A DNA stretch of 64,000 nucleotides, taken from an uncultured Litoreibacter sp. (GTDB taxonomy: Bacteria; Pseudomonadota; Alphaproteobacteria; Rhodobacterales; Rhodobacteraceae). Shown here piece by piece: positions 25,881 through 35,279 of the stretch. The DNA lies in assembly GCA_947494645.1 (NCBI GenBank), contig CANLVO010000002.1:366359-430358 (forward strand), given 5' to 3'. The notes under the pieces are model-generated. The model made no database searches, was not told the DNA's origin, and saw nothing but the letters and a program-made list of their open reading frames with translations. Each line of letters begins with the position of its first letter. The stretch's first letter is position 1. Made by a program: the position numbers and the translations under genes.

Positions 25881-27020
25881 ATGGCTATAAATGCTCCGGC
25901 TACGCGGCCGGCCAATCCGCGTTTTTCGTCTGGCCCCTGCGCCAAACCCCCGACATTTGAATTGCAAAAGCTCTCTGACGCGCCACTTGGCCGGTCGCAT
26001 CGTGCGGCCCCCGGCAAAGCAAAGCTCAAGGAAGCAATCGACCTGACCCGCGAGGTTTTGCAGGTCCCCGATGATTATCTCATCGGCATCGTACCCGCGT
26101 CCGATACGGGTGCCTACGAGATGGCAATGTGGAACCTGCTGGGCGAGCGCCCCGTCGAAATGCTCGCATGGGAGAGCTTCGGATCCGGCTGGGTCACGGA
26201 TGTGGTCAAGCAGTTGAAACTGGATGCCGAGGTAAAGACAGCAGATTACGGCCATATCGTTGATCTCGGCAGCGTCGATTTCGACAAAGATGTCTGCTTC
26301 ACCTGGAACGGAACAACTTCAGGCGTTCGGGTCCCATCAAAAGACTCTATTCCAGCGAACCGTGCGGGTTTGACACTGTGCGACGCCACTTCCGCTGCCT
26401 TCGCGATGGACCTTCCATGGGGCCGTTTGGATGCCACGACCTTCAGCTGGCAAAAGGTTCTGGGCGGAGAAGCCGCGCACGGTGTTCTGATCCTGTCGCC
26501 CCGCGCTGTTGCGCGTCTGGAAAGCTACACCCCTGCATGGCCTCTGCCCAAGATTTTCCGGCTCACCAAGGGCGGCAAACTGATCGACGGCATCTTCACC
26601 GGTGCCACGATCAACACGCCGTCCATGCTTTGCGTCGAGGATTACATCTTTGCGCTGGACTGGGCCAAGTCTGTGGGCGGATTACAGGGCCTCATCGCTC
26701 GCGCGGATGCGAACGCGAAGGCGGTCAACGACTTTGCCGACCGCACCAACTGGCTGGCCAACCTTGCCGTTGACCCAGAGACCCGGTCCAACACCTCCGT
26801 CTGTCTGAAATTCACTGACGACCGCATCACCGACGGCGCCGCTTTCGCCAAGGCCGTCGCCAAGCGGCTGGATGTCGAGGGTGTCGCATTCGATATCGGC
26901 GCCTACCGCGACGCGCCAGCCGGTCTTCGGATCTGGTGCGGCGCGACGGTCGAGACGTCCGACATCGAGGCGCTGATGCCGTGGATCGCCCACGCCTTTG
27001 ACGCCGAAATCAACGCTTAG
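25881..27020 (+). CDS. serC: Phosphoserine aminotransferase
   Basis: PLP enzyme that aminates 3-phosphohydroxypyruvate to phosphoserine. The 379-residue protein is of the alphaproteobacterial type that starts [16 protein letters not shown] and carries the PLP lysine in [14 protein letters not shown] (K192). GTTSGVRVP and [11 protein letters not shown] are cofactor-binding segments. ATG at 25881 with GAGGATA upstream; the frame extends slightly further but without a ribosome binding site. First gene of serC-serA-phosphoesterase, downstream of a structured leader. Confidence 0.96.
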   Translation: MAINAPATRPANPRFSSGPCAKPPTFELQKLSDAPLGRSHRAAPGKAKLKEAIDLTREVLQVPDDYLIGIVPASDTGAYEMAMWNLLGERPVEMLAWESFGSGWVTDVVKQLKLDAEVKTADYGHIVDLGSVDFDKDVCFTWNGTTSGVRVPSKDSIPANRAGLTLCDATSAAFAMDLPWGRLDATTFSWQKVLGGEAAHGVLILSPRAVARLESYTPAWPLPKIFRLTKGGKLIDGIFTGATINTPSMLCVEDYIFALDWAKSVGGLQGLIARADANAKAVNDFADRTNWLANLAVDPETRSNTSVCLKFTDDRITDGAAFAKAVAKRLDVEGVAFDIGAYRDAPAGLRIWCGATVETSDIEALMPWIAHAFDAEINA

Positions 27021-27028
27021 AGTTTTGT

Positions 27029-27057
27029 ACAAAATGGGTTTTGGCCCGTTTTGTTTT
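27029..27057 (+). terminator. Terminator-like hairpin between serC and serA
   Basis: ACAAAATGGG (27029-27038), loop TTTTGG, CCCGTTTTGT (27045-27054), then TTT. An overlapping palindrome TTTTGTACAAAA (27023-27034) would compete with it. Only 35 bases separate the T run from the serA start, so it may act as an attenuator or partial terminator. Confidence 0.6.
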
Positions 27058-27092
27058 ACCCCAATTCGTACAAATTCATGAGGAGAGCCCAC

Positions 27093-28688
27093 ATGGCCCC
27101 CAAAGTACTCGTCTCCGACAAACTGTCTGAAACCGCCGTCCAGATCTTTCGCGACCGCGGGATTGACGTGGATTTCATGCCTGACCTCGGCAAGGACAAA
27201 GCCAAACTGCTTGAGCTGATCCCGCAATATGACGGTCTCGCCATCCGGTCCGCCACCAAAGCAACCGAGAAACTGATCGCCGCTGCCGACAACCTTAAGG
27301 TCATTGGCCGTGCTGGCATTGGGGTCGACAATGTCGACATTCCTGCGGCCTCGAAGAAGGGGATCATCGTGATGAACACGCCCTTCGGCAACATGATCAC
27401 CACTGCCGAACACGCCATTGCGATGATGTTCGCCGTGGCGCGTCAGATCCCCGAGGCCTCCGCCTCAACCCACGCTGGCAAATGGGAAAAATCCAAGTTC
27501 ATGGGGGTCGAGCTGACCGGCAAAACCCTTGGCGTTATTGGTGCCGGGAACATCGGTGGCATCGTCTGCGAGCGCGGCGTTGGCCTCAAGATGAAGGTGA
27601 TCGCCTATGACCCCTTCTTGTCTGAGGAACGTGCGGAAAAGCTGAATGTGACGAAGGTCGAGCTGGACGAGCTTTATGCGCGTGCAGACTTTATCACGAT
27701 GCATGTGCCCGCCACCGACAAGACCCGCGGCATGATTAGCGCAGAGGCCATCGCCAAGATGAAGGATGGCGTACGCATCGTGAACTGCGCACGCGGCGGT
27801 TTGGTGGATGAAGAAGCGCTCGCCGAAGCTTTGAAAGCAGGCAAAGTCGCCGGAGCCGCGTTCGATGTCTTCGCTGTAGAGCCCGCCACCGATAGCCCAT
27901 TGTTCAACCTTCCCAATGTCGTTGTGACGCCCCATCTTGGCGCTGCGACCACAGAGGCCCAGGAAAACGTGGCACTGCAGGTGGCTGAACAGATGTCGGA
28001 TTATCTGCTGACCGGTGCTGTTTCCAATGCGCTGAATATGCCGTCCGTGACAGCGGAAGAGGCAAAGATCATGGGCCCATGGGTCAAGCTAGCCGAACAC
28101 CTTGGCGCCTTCATTGGGCAGATGACCGACGAGCCGCTAAAGGAGATTCAGATCACCTATAACGGCTCGGTTTCTGCGATGAACCTTGAGGCGCTGAATT
28201 GTGCAGGGGTGGCGGGCATCATGAAGGCGTCGAACCCGGACGTGAACATGGTCTCAGCACCCGTGATTGCGAAGGAGCGCGGAGTGAAGATTTCCACTAC
28301 GACCCAAGACAAATCAGGTGTCTTCGACGGCTATATCAAGATCAACGCGGTGACCACGGAGCGGGAACGCTCTATTGCTGGTACTGTGTTCTCGGATGGC
28401 AAACCTCGGTTTATCCAGATCAAAGGCATCAATATTGATGCGGAGATCGGCCAGCACATGCTCTATACTACTAACGAAGATGTACCCGGTATTATCGGGA
28501 CATTGGGCCAGACCATGGGCGAGAATAACGTGAATATCGCGAACTTCACTTTGGGACGATCCGGAGCGGGCAAAGATGCGATTGCGTTGCTCTATGTTGA
28601 TGCCGTTGTTCCCCAGCCGATCCTGAAACAACTGGAGGGCACCGGAATGTTCAGTCAGGTCAAAACGCTGCAGTTCGACGTCGCCTGA
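27093..28688 (+). CDS. serA: D-3-phosphoglycerate dehydrogenase
   Basis: First step of serine synthesis: 3-phosphoglycerate to 3-phosphohydroxypyruvate with NAD. 531 residues, the long form with an intervening domain (about 320-450) and a C-terminal ACT domain (about 455-531) for serine feedback. The NAD site is GVIGAGNIGG, and the catalytic Arg, Glu and His lie in NCARGGLVDE, FAVEP and TPHLGA. ATG at 27093 with AGGAGAG upstream. The stop overlaps the following gene by one base (TGATG). Confidence 0.97.
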   Translation: MAPKVLVSDKLSETAVQIFRDRGIDVDFMPDLGKDKAKLLELIPQYDGLAIRSATKATEKLIAAADNLKVIGRAGIGVDNVDIPAASKKGIIVMNTPFGNMITTAEHAIAMMFAVARQIPEASASTHAGKWEKSKFMGVELTGKTLGVIGAGNIGGIVCERGVGLKMKVIAYDPFLSEERAEKLNVTKVELDELYARADFITMHVPATDKTRGMISAEAIAKMKDGVRIVNCARGGLVDEEALAEALKAGKVAGAAFDVFAVEPATDSPLFNLPNVVVTPHLGAATTEAQENVALQVAEQMSDYLLTGAVSNALNMPSVTAEEAKIMGPWVKLAEHLGAFIGQMTDEPLKEIQITYNGSVSAMNLEALNCAGVAGIMKASNPDVNMVSAPVIAKERGVKISTTTQDKSGVFDGYIKINAVTTERERSIAGTVFSDGKPRFIQIKGINIDAEIGQHMLYTTNEDVPGIIGTLGQTMGENNVNIANFTLGRSGAGKDAIALLYVDAVVPQPILKQLEGTGMFSQVKTLQFDVA

Positions 28689-29410
28689 TGCTCTATGTCG
28701 TTGGCGACATCCATGGGCAGCTTGCTCAGCTTGACCGCGCCCTGTCCCTCATCGAACGCGATGGGGGCAGGGACGCCGAGGTCGTGTTTTTGGGTGACTA
28801 CACCGACCGAGGGCCAAACAGCCGGCAAGTGATTGAACGTCTCATGGATGAACGCGATGCTGGACGGAACTGGACGTTTATCAAGGGCAACCATGACCGG
28901 ATGTTTCAGTGGTTCATGGAAGAAGAACCACGGCATGACCCGCATCTCCCGATCCAGTTAAGCTGGCTGCATAAACGTCTGGGGGGCCTGAATACACTGG
29001 CCTCTTATGGGGTTGATGTCTCAGGTGAACCTCGTCTCAGCACATTGCATGCTGAGGCGCGCGCGAAGGTACCCGCCTCACATATCGAATTCTTGATGCA
29101 TAACCCGCTTTTCATTGAAACGGACGACCTGTTCATTGTCCACGCAGGCATCCGCCCCGGGGTGCCTTTGGCTGAACAGACAGAGCAAGACATGCTATGG
29201 ATCCGACAAGGGTTCATCGACGATCAAACGCCGCATCCTAAGTTGATTGTACATGGCCATACGGCGATTGATTATCCCGAGCATTGCGGCAACCGGATCA
29301 ACCTTGATGGCGGAGCCGGATATGGTCGGGACCTTTGGCCTGCTCGTTTTGACGGATCGCAATGCACGCTGCTGACCGTAAACGGGGAGCGGCCGCTCAA
29401 TCCTTTCTGA
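28688..29410 (+). CDS. Metallophosphoesterase (PPP-type phosphatase/ApaH-like)
   Basis: 240 residues with all the calcineurin-like metal motifs: GDIHGQ (7-12), GDYTDRGPNS, KGNHDRM, then VHGHTAID near the C-terminus. It belongs to the small PPP serine/threonine phosphatase or diadenosine tetraphosphatase group. Its start overlaps the serA stop (TGATG), so it is translated from the serine operon. A direct role in serine metabolism is not shown. Its last 14 bases overlap the convergent gene at 29397. Confidence 0.9.
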   Translation: MLYVVGDIHGQLAQLDRALSLIERDGGRDAEVVFLGDYTDRGPNSRQVIERLMDERDAGRNWTFIKGNHDRMFQWFMEEEPRHDPHLPIQLSWLHKRLGGLNTLASYGVDVSGEPRLSTLHAEARAKVPASHIEFLMHNPLFIETDDLFIVHAGIRPGVPLAEQTEQDMLWIRQGFIDDQTPHPKLIVHGHTAIDYPEHCGNRINLDGGAGYGRDLWPARFDGSQCTLLTVNGERPLNPF

Positions 29411-30959
29411 TCAACCCGGTGATTGCGGCGGCTCCCAAGGCCGTCACGATCCAACCGATGGCGATGGCAAACCAACGCAGCCACCATCCCGTCCGGCCCC
29501 AATCAGAGCGGGAGGTTGACGGCGCCCACGCGGATTCCTGACCCAGCGACACGATCGGCACGACCAGATCGGCGGCATACGCATAGGCGTTGAACGTCTC
29601 CCAATCCTGACCGGCTTGGCCGGGCTTCGACCAAAATGCTGCAGGGTTGTCAGGATGGCTTTGGGTCGCCGCGACCCAGCCCTCCGATACCAAGAGAGGT
29701 GCCGCGTTCGGAGCCATATCGCCCGCATCCCAGGTGCGATCAAAAAACCAGCCCAAGCCGGCGACGAGCAGGACGGCGATCGTGACCGCCCGCGCGGGGC
29801 GGTACCCATAACCAATGGTAGAGCGCAGGAAGATATCGTTGAGCCAAGACAAGGCCCGCCAAACAGGGGAGCCGCCTCGATCCGCAGACAGCTTGCGATT
29901 TTCGGCCTTGAGCAACTGTTCTTTGCGCATGAGCACGGTGCGGGCGTCGTTGCGGTGGCCCATGCGGGTCAGCACGAAAGCCAGCTGTTCATAGGGTTGC
30001 GCCGTGAATGGGGTATCAACCGGTTTGCGGGCGAGCCAATCGAGCCGCGCCTTTATGTTGGTTTCAGCGTGACGCGAAAAGTCGCCATAGGTGAACCCGT
30101 CAAGCCGCACCGGATAGGACGCGCCGGGGCCTTCCGGCTCATCTTTGAGACGGGCCACTTTTGCTCCCGCCAGATTGAAGATGCCGCGCGATATTTGGTT
30201 GTCCTTGAGAAACAAGATGCCGCCAACGCGGGCCCGCGCAAGGCTGATGGCAATGTCAGAACCATGTTCCTCAGTCGCGCCGAATACGGCGCCGCCGAGG
30301 GCTGCGTCGTTCAGGGTGATAGCGGTGTTGGTGATGAAAAAGTCGTGTTCGACCCGCGCTGAGGACAAAAAGATTTGCCCAACAGTCACAAGCGTGGTGT
30401 CACCGTCTGCGTAAGGATAGTTGCCCAAAAAGACTGACCCCGCGACTCTGAGAGATGGCGCGAAGATGGCGTCTTGCGTACTGGCTTCCACGGCAACGTC
30501 GCAGACTTGCAGATCGCCGTTGATCTGCGCCCCGGACAGGCTGACCTCACCTGCAATGCGCGTGCCACCGCGAAAGTAAACTGATCCCGAGAAAGACGCG
30601 TTATCGGCCGCGACACCGGACAGGCGGCAGCCCGAGATGTGAAGGCCTCTGAGGCGTGCATTCGTCAGGTTCAAGGGTTCGACCGCATGGCAGGCGGTCA
30701 AAGAGATATCACGGCCGCAATCGCAGCCCTGAAGGTCCAGCGTGCCGGTGATCCACGCGCCCCGCAGTCGGACACCCTTGTCGTGCAAGGGCGCCTGCAA
30801 CAGCAAGTACCGGACAAGATCAGCGCGAACTTCTGTCTTGCTATTTGCCTCAGCTGGCAGGGTACCATCGGCGAGAGTGGTTCGATTGGGCAAGGTGGCC
30901 TCATCAACCAACTTTTGCTCTGCCTCGGTGAGCGGGTGAAACGCTGTTATGTCGATCAT
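29397..30959 (-). CDS. Beta-helix-like repeat protein with C-terminal membrane segments, function unknown
   Basis: 520 residues. After an N-terminal helical region, residues about 60-280 form irregular short repeats of the type LRGAWITGTLDLQGC, LRGLHISGCRLSG and ISLARARVGGILFLKD, as in pentapeptide-like beta-helices. A helical linker (LTRMGHRNDARTVLMRKEQL) follows, then two membrane helices (about 395-412 and 490-515) separated by a periplasmic or cytoplasmic loop with ADLVVPIVSLGQESAW. Similar proteins in actinobacteria are sometimes labelled membrane-associated oxidoreductase without evidence. The start overlaps the 65-residue gene upstream (ATGA). No catalytic motif is seen. Confidence 0.75.
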   Translation of the reverse strand: MIDITAFHPLTEAEQKLVDEATLPNRTTLADGTLPAEANSKTEVRADLVRYLLLQAPLHDKGVRLRGAWITGTLDLQGCDCGRDISLTACHAVEPLNLTNARLRGLHISGCRLSGVAADNASFSGSVYFRGGTRIAGEVSLSGAQINGDLQVCDVAVEASTQDAIFAPSLRVAGSVFLGNYPYADGDTTLVTVGQIFLSSARVEHDFFITNTAITLNDAALGGAVFGATEEHGSDIAISLARARVGGILFLKDNQISRGIFNLAGAKVARLKDEPEGPGASYPVRLDGFTYGDFSRHAETNIKARLDWLARKPVDTPFTAQPYEQLAFVLTRMGHRNDARTVLMRKEQLLKAENRKLSADRGGSPVWRALSWLNDIFLRSTIGYGYRPARAVTIAVLLVAGLGWFFDRTWDAGDMAPNAAPLLVSEGWVAATQSHPDNPAAFWSKPGQAGQDWETFNAYAYAADLVVPIVSLGQESAWAPSTSRSDWGRTGWWLRWFAIAIGWIVTALGAAAITGLIRKD

Positions 30960-31153
30960 GTTCTCCGCAGTTTCCATAGCGACCAGACCACCGAGCCCAG
31001 ACCAAATGCGCCCGCGAATACAAAGAGCTCAATGCCGACCAAACCGGTGGGTACGCCCTTGGCTAGTAGCGTGGCCAACAGCAAACCGCAGATGAAAAGC
31101 CCCATACAGAGCCGGAATTTTAACTCGCCGCGAGAGGGGCCATACTTGTCCAT
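30956..31153 (-). CDS. Small two-helix membrane protein, function unknown
   Basis: 65 residues with two hydrophobic helices (about 14-33 and 38-58) and a basic C-terminus (WKLRRT). It has a soluble N-terminal dozen residues. Its stop overlaps the start of the repeat-domain membrane protein (ATGA), so the two are probably coupled and may form one complex. No family recognised. The start is the ATG at 31153; no strong ribosome binding site is seen. Confidence 0.6.
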   Translation of the reverse strand: MDKYGPSRGELKFRLCMGLFICGLLLATLLAKGVPTGLVGIELFVFAGAFGLGSVVWSLWKLRRT

Positions 31154-31252
31154 GCGGCAGACTAATCTCAGTGGGACCGGAATGTCACGTCGCGCCGCCG
31201 GACATGTCCTACCTGTTTACACAGACAAGAGGCACGTGGTTGCTTGGGCCGC

Positions 31253-31813
31253 ATGAACCGGACCTATATTCCTTATGCGCTCAGCGTTGCATTGATCGCC
31301 GCAACCGCCGTGATCTTGTTGTGGATGGGCCGCGTTCCGATCTGCACCTGCGGCTACATCAAGCTGCTGCATCTTGAAACGATGAGCAGCGAAAACTCCC
31401 AGCATATCGCGGATTGGTACACGCCAAGTCACGTGTTGCACGGCTTCATATTCTATTTTGTGCTTTGGTTAGTTGCTCGGCGGCTGTCTTTCAGCTGGCG
31501 GCTGATGATCGCGATCATCATCGAGGCCGCATGGGAAATCGTCGAGAACACCGACGCGGTCATCAACCGCTACCGGGAGGTGACCATCGCGCTGGATTAC
31601 TATGGCGACAGCGTGCTGAATTCGGTTTTCGACATTTTGGCCATGGTGCTGGGGTTCTATGCGGCGCGCGTCTTGCCAGTATGGGCCAGCGTTGCGCTCA
31701 TAATTGTCGCGGAGGCCGTGGTGATCTTCTTTATCCGAGACGGCTTGGCGCTGAACGTGATCATGCTGTTGTACCCGCTGGATGCGATCCGCGAGTGGCA
31801 GGCCGCCGGTTAA
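31253..31813 (+). CDS. DUF2585 (UPF0314) family membrane protein
   Basis: 186 residues with about five membrane helices. The conserved features are MGRVPICTCGYIKLLH, the motif SQHIADWYTPSHVLHGF and the segment EAAWEIVENTDAVINRYRE followed by DSVLNSVFDILAM, which fit the alphaproteobacterial DUF2585 family. Function is unknown; the conserved polar motifs inside or near helices (H, D, E, N, R) hint at a membrane enzyme or binding site, an inference. The ATG at 31253 was chosen over a TTG at 31244. Divergent from the 65-residue gene. Confidence 0.85.
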   Translation: MNRTYIPYALSVALIAATAVILLWMGRVPICTCGYIKLLHLETMSSENSQHIADWYTPSHVLHGFIFYFVLWLVARRLSFSWRLMIAIIIEAAWEIVENTDAVINRYREVTIALDYYGDSVLNSVFDILAMVLGFYAARVLPVWASVALIIVAEAVVIFFIRDGLALNVIMLLYPLDAIREWQAAG

Positions 31814-31885
31814 CGACGCCGCGTTAGGGATTACAGCGTCTCGCTCGCTTGCTAGGGTGGTCTCGATATTCAGGAGGATCACATC

Positions 31886-33061
31886 ATGAGCGATATCGTC
31901 ATTCTCGGCGGCGCACGGACAGCAATTGGCACCTTTGGCGGATCGCTTGCTGGCACGCCTCCGATCGAACTGGCCGCGACTGTTTCACGGTCCGCTCTCG
32001 AACGCGCGGGCGTTGGTCCTGATCGTATCGGTCATGTGGCCTTTGGCCATGTCATCAACACCGAGCCGCGCGATATGTACCTGTCGCGGGTCGCAGCCAT
32101 GGAAGCCGGGATCCCTGACACTACGCCTGCTATGAACGTGAACCGCCTTTGCGGCTCGGGCGTGCAGGCCATCGTCTCGGTTGTGCAGTCCTTGATGCTG
32201 GGCGACGCTGAGTTCGGCTTGGCTGGCGGATCGGAGAATATGAGCCGCTCTCCCTACATCATGCCGCAGGCCCGTTGGGGCCAGAAAATGGGAGATGCCG
32301 CCACTCAAGACATGATGTTGGGCGCGTTGAACTGTCCGTTTGGGACAGGCCACATGGGTGTCACTGCCGAAAACGTTGCCAAGGAGCACAACATCACCCG
32401 CGAGATGCAGGATGCGTTTGCAGTTGAAAGCCAAGCCCGCGCAGCAAAAGCAATCGAAGCAGGGCATTTCAAGGAACAGATTACCCCGGTGCAGGTGCGC
32501 GTGAAACGCGATATGGTTGATTTCGAAGTGGACGAACACCCCAAGGCCTCCTCGATGGAGAGCCTTGCCGGATTGCGGGCGGTATTTCAAAAGGATGGAA
32601 CCGTCACTGCTGGCAACGCGTCCGGGCTGAACGATGGCGCGGCGGCACTCGTATTTGCGCGGGCAGATGCGGCGGAAAAAGCGGGTCTGGCTCCGAGGGC
32701 GCGGGTGATCGGATACGCCCATGCTGGAGTGCGCCCGGAAGTTATGGGTATCGGACCGGTTCCAGCGGTTGAAAACCTGCTCGCCAGAACCGGCCTCTCT
32801 GCGTCAGATTTCGACGTGATCGAGTCGAATGAAGCGTTTGCTGCGCAGGCCGTCGCGGTCACCAATGGGTTGGGACTGGATCCATCCAAGGTAAACCCAA
32901 ACGGTGGCGCAATTGCACTGGGCCATCCTGTGGGTGCCACTGGTGCGATCATTGCGGTAAAGGCGCTGCATGAATTGGAGCGCATTGGTGGATCGAAAGC
33001 GTTGATCACCATGTGCATCGGCGGTGGCCAAGGGATCGCGTTGGCGATTGAGCGGATGTAA
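31886..33061 (+). CDS. Acetyl-CoA C-acyltransferase (thiolase)
   Basis: 391 residues, type II thiolase. The active-site Cys89 is in NVNRLCGSGVQA, the His is in GGAIALGHPVGATGA and the second Cys is in MCIGGGQGIAL. It condenses two acetyl-CoA or cleaves 3-ketoacyl-CoA, for polyhydroxybutyrate synthesis or fatty acid degradation; BktB/PhaA-like enzymes look like this, and the direction cannot be read. AGGAGGA precedes the ATG. It appears monocistronic, with 82 bp before the kinase gene. Confidence 0.93.
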   Translation: MSDIVILGGARTAIGTFGGSLAGTPPIELAATVSRSALERAGVGPDRIGHVAFGHVINTEPRDMYLSRVAAMEAGIPDTTPAMNVNRLCGSGVQAIVSVVQSLMLGDAEFGLAGGSENMSRSPYIMPQARWGQKMGDAATQDMMLGALNCPFGTGHMGVTAENVAKEHNITREMQDAFAVESQARAAKAIEAGHFKEQITPVQVRVKRDMVDFEVDEHPKASSMESLAGLRAVFQKDGTVTAGNASGLNDGAAALVFARADAAEKAGLAPRARVIGYAHAGVRPEVMGIGPVPAVENLLARTGLSASDFDVIESNEAFAAQAVAVTNGLGLDPSKVNPNGGAIALGHPVGATGAIIAVKALHELERIGGSKALITMCIGGGQGIALAIERM

Positions 33062-33143
33062 CGCCGCCGGCCTCGCGCATTAACAGCACTTTCAGAATTT
33101 TCAGGTAGCACCTCCAAAACGCAATTTGGACCTGCCACCTGCA

Positions 33144-35279
33144 ATGGACATCGCTGAGCTTCAGGAAGAACTGGCACGCGAAAGGCGTGGGCGGCTCGCG
33201 GCAGAACGGTTGCTTGAGCTCAAGAAGACCGAGTTGGGGGATGCAAATCGCCAGCTTTCGAAACATGCGCGGCAGCTGTCGGGGACGATAGTTGACCAGC
33301 GCAAAGTGGTCTCGATCCTACAGGGCGAAAATGACCGTGTGGTTGAAGACCTGCACCGTGCGAAAGATCAAGTCGTCGCTGTTGAACGGCTGCTGTGGGA
33401 TGCGCTTGAAAATATCCCGGACGGGTTTGCGCTTTTTGATGCGGAGCGCAGGTTGATGGCCGCGAACCAGCCCTACCTGTCGGTCTTTCGCGAGGCGGGC
33501 GGCGTTTCCGTTGGCGACACATATCAATCCATCCTCGATATCTGTCTTGATGACGGGTTAATCGACCTTGAGGGCGAGAATGAGGACGAATGGTACGACA
33601 AAATGCTGGACCGTTGGGATGGATCCTTCATCAACCCGATTACCCTTCGCTTCTGGAACGGGATGTATGTGCGGATGGTCGACCGCCGTACAGCAGATGG
33701 CGGTATCGTGTCTTTAGCTCTCAACACCACGGAGGCCATTGCTCGTGAGGAAGAGCTGCGCATCGCGCGCGACAAAGCGGAAGCGGCCGATCGGGCGAAA
33801 TCTGCATTCCTTGCCCGGATGTCACACGAGCTTCGTACCCCAATGAACGGTGTGGTCGGCATGGCAGATCTTCTGATTGAACGTGAGCTGGACGACGAGG
33901 CGATGCTTTACTCCGAGACGATCCGCAACTCCGGTCAAGCCTTGCTGGAGATCATCAACAACATCCTCGATTTCTCAAAACTAGAGGCTGAAAAGCTTGA
34001 GTTACGAGAGGACGTTTTTGATCTGGAGCAGCTGGCGCAGGAAGTCTGCATGATTGTAACGCCATCTTTGCGCGACAAGGAGGTGACGCTGCTGATCGAC
34101 TATGATCAGTTCCTGCCGACCCAATTCATTGGCGACCCGGGTCGGATCCGGCAGATCATTCTGAACCTCGTCGGCAATGCGATCAAATTTACCGAGTGCG
34201 GCAACATCATGCTGCGTTTCGTCGGAGTAGACCCCGTCGGTGACGATGGGTGGCAGGTCCACATGACGATCGAAGATAGCGGCATCGGCATTATGGATCA
34301 GCTCAAGGATCACATCTTTGGCGAATTCAACCAGATCGAGGACGGTACAAACCGCCGGTATGAGGGAACCGGTTTGGGATTGGCGATCACCAAAAAACTG
34401 GTTGAGGTGATGGGTGGGGAAATCTGGGTCGACAGCATTCCCGGCCATGGCTCGTGTTTCGGGGTCAAGGTCAACCTGCGCCATGCGGCCCCAGCAGATA
34501 TTCCCAGAAGTTGTCTTCCAGACCGTTTCAAAACGGCGCTTTTGTGGATCAAGAACCCGCTGGACCGAAGTTTGGTCGAACGACAGCTTGGCCTCTTTGG
34601 TCTGGAGGCTCGAATAGTGGAAACCGCCGCCGAATATGATCTTGCCCTGAGGGCGGAGACCCCAGATGTCGTGCTTGTGGGCTCTTCAAGACTGGACCCA
34701 GCCCGCGCAATGCTGGAAGGAACGGGATTGGGCAACAGCGTTGTATCTGTGGCCGAGGCGCCAGGTGAAATCGCCGATCTACCCAAACCCTTCACGCGCA
34801 CGATGCTTTTTGATGCTTTGAACGCCATGTGCGACGGCGGGCAAACTCAAGCGATTGACCGCCCCATTCGAGTTCTTGCCGCAGAGGATAACGCGACAAA
34901 TCAGTTGGTGCTGACAAAGATGCTACAGGAGCTCGATATTGAACTGCAGATTGTCGAGGACGGTTTGCAGGTTGTTGAGGCGTTTCGCGCGCAGGTTCCC
35001 GACCTCATCTTTATGGACATATCCATGCCGGGCATGGACGGGATGGAAGCCACCAGAGCTATTCGAGCGATTGAAGGAGAGACTTCACACGTTCAAATTG
35101 TGGCGATGACCGCCCATGCGATGCATGGCGATGAGGACCGTATTCGCCAGGCCGGGATTGATCATTACATGACGAAACCGCTGAAGAAGCGGTCGCTGGA
35201 GGACCACATCAACAAGGTACGGTCCAGGCTTGAAAAGGACGGTTCTTCCGACGCTACTGTCCAAGGAAATTCGCACTGA
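33144..35279 (+). CDS. Hybrid sensor histidine kinase with PAS, pseudo-receiver and receiver domains
   Basis: 711 residues: an N-terminal coiled coil (about 5-85), a PAS domain (ENIPDGFALFDAERRL onward, about 90-205), HisKA with the phospho-His228 (MSHELRTPMNG), HATPase with DPGRIRQIILNLVGNAIKF and GTGLGLAITKKLV, a degenerate receiver (about 452-565, GSS where the phospho-Asp should be) and a true C-terminal receiver with Asp625 (FMDISMPGMDG) and Lys (MTKPLKK). No membrane helix and no HPt. It looks cytosolic. ATG at 33144; the TTG at 33126 is less likely. It overlaps the convergent asparaginase gene by 26 bases. Confidence 0.92.
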   Translation: MDIAELQEELARERRGRLAAERLLELKKTELGDANRQLSKHARQLSGTIVDQRKVVSILQGENDRVVEDLHRAKDQVVAVERLLWDALENIPDGFALFDAERRLMAANQPYLSVFREAGGVSVGDTYQSILDICLDDGLIDLEGENEDEWYDKMLDRWDGSFINPITLRFWNGMYVRMVDRRTADGGIVSLALNTTEAIAREEELRIARDKAEAADRAKSAFLARMSHELRTPMNGVVGMADLLIERELDDEAMLYSETIRNSGQALLEIINNILDFSKLEAEKLELREDVFDLEQLAQEVCMIVTPSLRDKEVTLLIDYDQFLPTQFIGDPGRIRQIILNLVGNAIKFTECGNIMLRFVGVDPVGDDGWQVHMTIEDSGIGIMDQLKDHIFGEFNQIEDGTNRRYEGTGLGLAITKKLVEVMGGEIWVDSIPGHGSCFGVKVNLRHAAPADIPRSCLPDRFKTALLWIKNPLDRSLVERQLGLFGLEARIVETAAEYDLALRAETPDVVLVGSSRLDPARAMLEGTGLGNSVVSVAEAPGEIADLPKPFTRTMLFDALNAMCDGGQTQAIDRPIRVLAAEDNATNQLVLTKMLQELDIELQIVEDGLQVVEAFRAQVPDLIFMDISMPGMDGMEATRAIRAIEGETSHVQIVAMTAHAMHGDEDRIRQAGIDHYMTKPLKKRSLEDHINKVRSRLEKDGSSDATVQGNSH

